DNA from: Achromobacter insuavis
Lineage (GTDB): Bacteria > Pseudomonadota > Gammaproteobacteria > Burkholderiales > Burkholderiaceae_B
Assembly (NCBI RefSeq): GCF_902859645.1
Contig: NZ_CADIJR010000054.1
Coordinates: 1 to 44,009 of the forward strand
Reading direction: 5' to 3'
Length of the DNA: 44,009 nucleotides
Of the stretch, positions 42,997 through 44,009 are shown one piece after another (the first letter of the stretch is position 1; each line of letters begins with the position of its first letter). The notes beneath the pieces were generated by a model, which was not told the origin of the DNA, made no database searches, and saw only the letters and a list, made by a program, of their open reading frames with translations. The position numbers and the translations under genes are program-made.

Positions 42997-44009
42997 TCAG
43001 GCCGCCGCCGGTCCTTCCATGCGCCGCGCCACGCGCGACAGCGCCAGGCTGGCCGTGAAGTACAGCAGCGCCACCGCCAGGTAGACCTCGACGTGGTACG
43101 GCCGCCAGTCGGTGCCCGCCACCACCGCCTTGGCCGCGCCCAGCACGTCGAATACGCCGATGATGCTGACCAGCGAGGTGTCCTTGACCGCGCCCACGAA
43201 CACGCCCAGCGCCGCCGGCGCGGCGATGCGGCGCGCCTGCGGCCAGATCACCGTCCAGTAGGCCACGGCCGGGCGCATGCCGAGCGCGCGCGCCGCCATC
43301 ATCTGGCCGGGCGGAATCGCCTGCAGCGCGCCGCGCAGCACCTCCGCCAGCAGGCAGGCGGTATGCAGCGTCAGCGCCGCCAGCGCCATGCCGAACTTGG
43401 ACACGCCGCCGCCCAGCAGCAACGGCAGCACGAAGGATGCGAACAGCAATTGCGTCACCAGCGGCACGCCGCGCACGGCCTCGATCAATGCGGCGGCCGC
43501 GAGCGATCCGCCGGGGCTGCCGGAACGGCGCAGCAGCGCCAGGCCGAAGGCCAGCGGCAACGCCGCCAGCAGCGCCGCGATCGCCAGGATCAGCGTCACC
43601 AGCAGGCCGCCCCAACGCAGCGGACCGATGGCCGCGCCGCCCCAGGGCCAACCGGCCAGCGCGATCACGGTGACGACCAGCATCAGCGCGACCCATGCCA
43701 GACGCGCTCGCGGCGCGAGCCGGCCCAGGCCCAGCGCCACCGCCACGCCGGCCAGCAGGGCGGCGCAGGCCGCCAGCGCCTGGGCGCGGTCGGCCTGCGC
43801 CATGGCGCCGAACAGCAGCAGCGGCAGGTTCTCGCCCACCGCGGCCCAGCAGGCGCCCGCCGCGGCGGCGCAGGTGGCGGGGCCGCCGCTCCAGACGGCG
43901 CGCAGCAGCGCCCAATCGAACAACGCCCAGCCCGCGGCGGCGAGCAGCAGCGCCATCAGCGCCGAGCCCAGCCAGCCACCGATGCCGCGCGAGCCGCGGT
44001 CCAGCAGGC
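42997..44009 (-). CDS. Polar amino-acid ABC transporter permease (5' end outside window)
   Basis: The minus-strand frame is open to the window edge (337 residues visible). An internal ATG at 43956 exists, but the frame upstream continues as LLDRGSRGIGGWLGSALMAL without stop, so the true start lies beyond 44009. Features are several membrane helices and the permease EAA loop: EVLRGALQAIPPGQMMAARALGM, then FVGAVKDTSLVSIIGVFDVL. This resembles AapM/HisM-type permeases of polar amino-acid importers. The ATPase, binding protein and second permease are not in view and would lie outside. Confidence 0.88.
   Translation of the reverse strand, partial: LLDRGSRGIGGWLGSALMALLLAAAGWALFDWALLRAVWSGGPATCAAAAGACWAAVGENLPLLLFGAMAQADRAQALAACAALLAGVAVALGLGRLAPRARLAWVALMLVVTVIALAGWPWGGAAIGPLRWGGLLVTLILAIAALLAALPLAFGLALLRRSGSPGGSLAAAALIEAVRGVPLVTQLLFASFVLPLLLGGGVSKFGMALAALTLHTACLLAEVLRGALQAIPPGQMMAARALGMRPAVAYWTVIWPQARRIAAPAALGVFVGAVKDTSLVSIIGVFDVLGAAKAVVAGTDWRPYHVEVYLAVALLYFTASLALSRVARRMEGPAAA

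Noticed and set aside
1-44009. CRISPR arrays, tRNA or rRNA genes, prophage genes
   Set aside because: No regularly spaced repeats with unique spacers, no tRNA-like cloverleaf with TTCRA loop, no rRNA sequence and no phage or integrase genes were seen while reading the window; the only structured repeat is the narK1/narK2 element.

Overview
The window is about 44 kb of GC-rich, densely packed bacterial DNA. Short intergenic gaps, many 4-bp ATGA start/stop overlaps, a Bug-type (TctC) periplasmic binding protein, LysR regulators and a betaproteobacterial nar locus point to the Alcaligenaceae, most likely Achromobacter or a close Bordetella relative. This is inferred from gene content and style, not from a database search.

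Positions 1-7545 hold a siderophore-uptake locus. The N-terminal part of an AraC-family regulator, cut by the window edge, diverges from a TonB-dependent receptor, an FptX/RhtX-type permease and two half-size ABC proteins of the YbtP/YbtQ type, probably one translationally coupled operon. Two 17-bp direct repeats phased by 21 bp and a Fur box lie between regulator and receptor. Positions 7588-11088 hold a Bug protein and an M20 peptidase with a divergent LysR regulator. Positions 11119-18418 hold a minus-strand mdtABC-type RND efflux operon with a Fur-like AT palindrome in its promoter region.

Positions 18555-20473 form a fluoride-resistance unit: promoter, fluoride riboswitch with an overlapping intrinsic terminator, a CLC-F type fluoride/proton antiporter and a small DUF190-like protein. 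Next come a LysR regulator divergent from a class A flavin monooxygenase, an unrecognised 271-aa protein, and nnrS on the minus strand behind a perfect NsrR-type palindrome.

Positions 24.9-42.98 kb form an anaerobic nitrate-respiration island: narK1, narK2, narGHJI, a PpiC isomerase, moaA, a beta-carbonic anhydrase, mobB, narX, narL, and then ubiU, ubiV, ubiT for oxygen-independent ubiquinone synthesis behind an FNR-type site. The parts fit together: NarK1/K2 move nitrate and nitrite, NarGHI respires nitrate, NarJ, MoaA and MobB support molybdenum-cofactor enzyme assembly, NarXL senses nitrate, UbiUVT supplies quinone without oxygen, and NnrS with NsrR handles nitrosative stress. The narK1 and narG promoters carry the same three sequence blocks at identical spacing. 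A 268-bp, highly symmetric element with 31-bp perfect inverted ends sits between narK1 and narK2 and supplies the last codons of narK1. The window ends in a minus-strand amino-acid ABC permease whose start lies outside.

The most noteworthy non-coding signals are the narK1/narK2 element, the twin nar promoter modules, the fluoride riboswitch, the phased repeats before the receptor gene and the NsrR operator. I see no CRISPR array, tRNA, rRNA, complete insertion sequence or phage genes.
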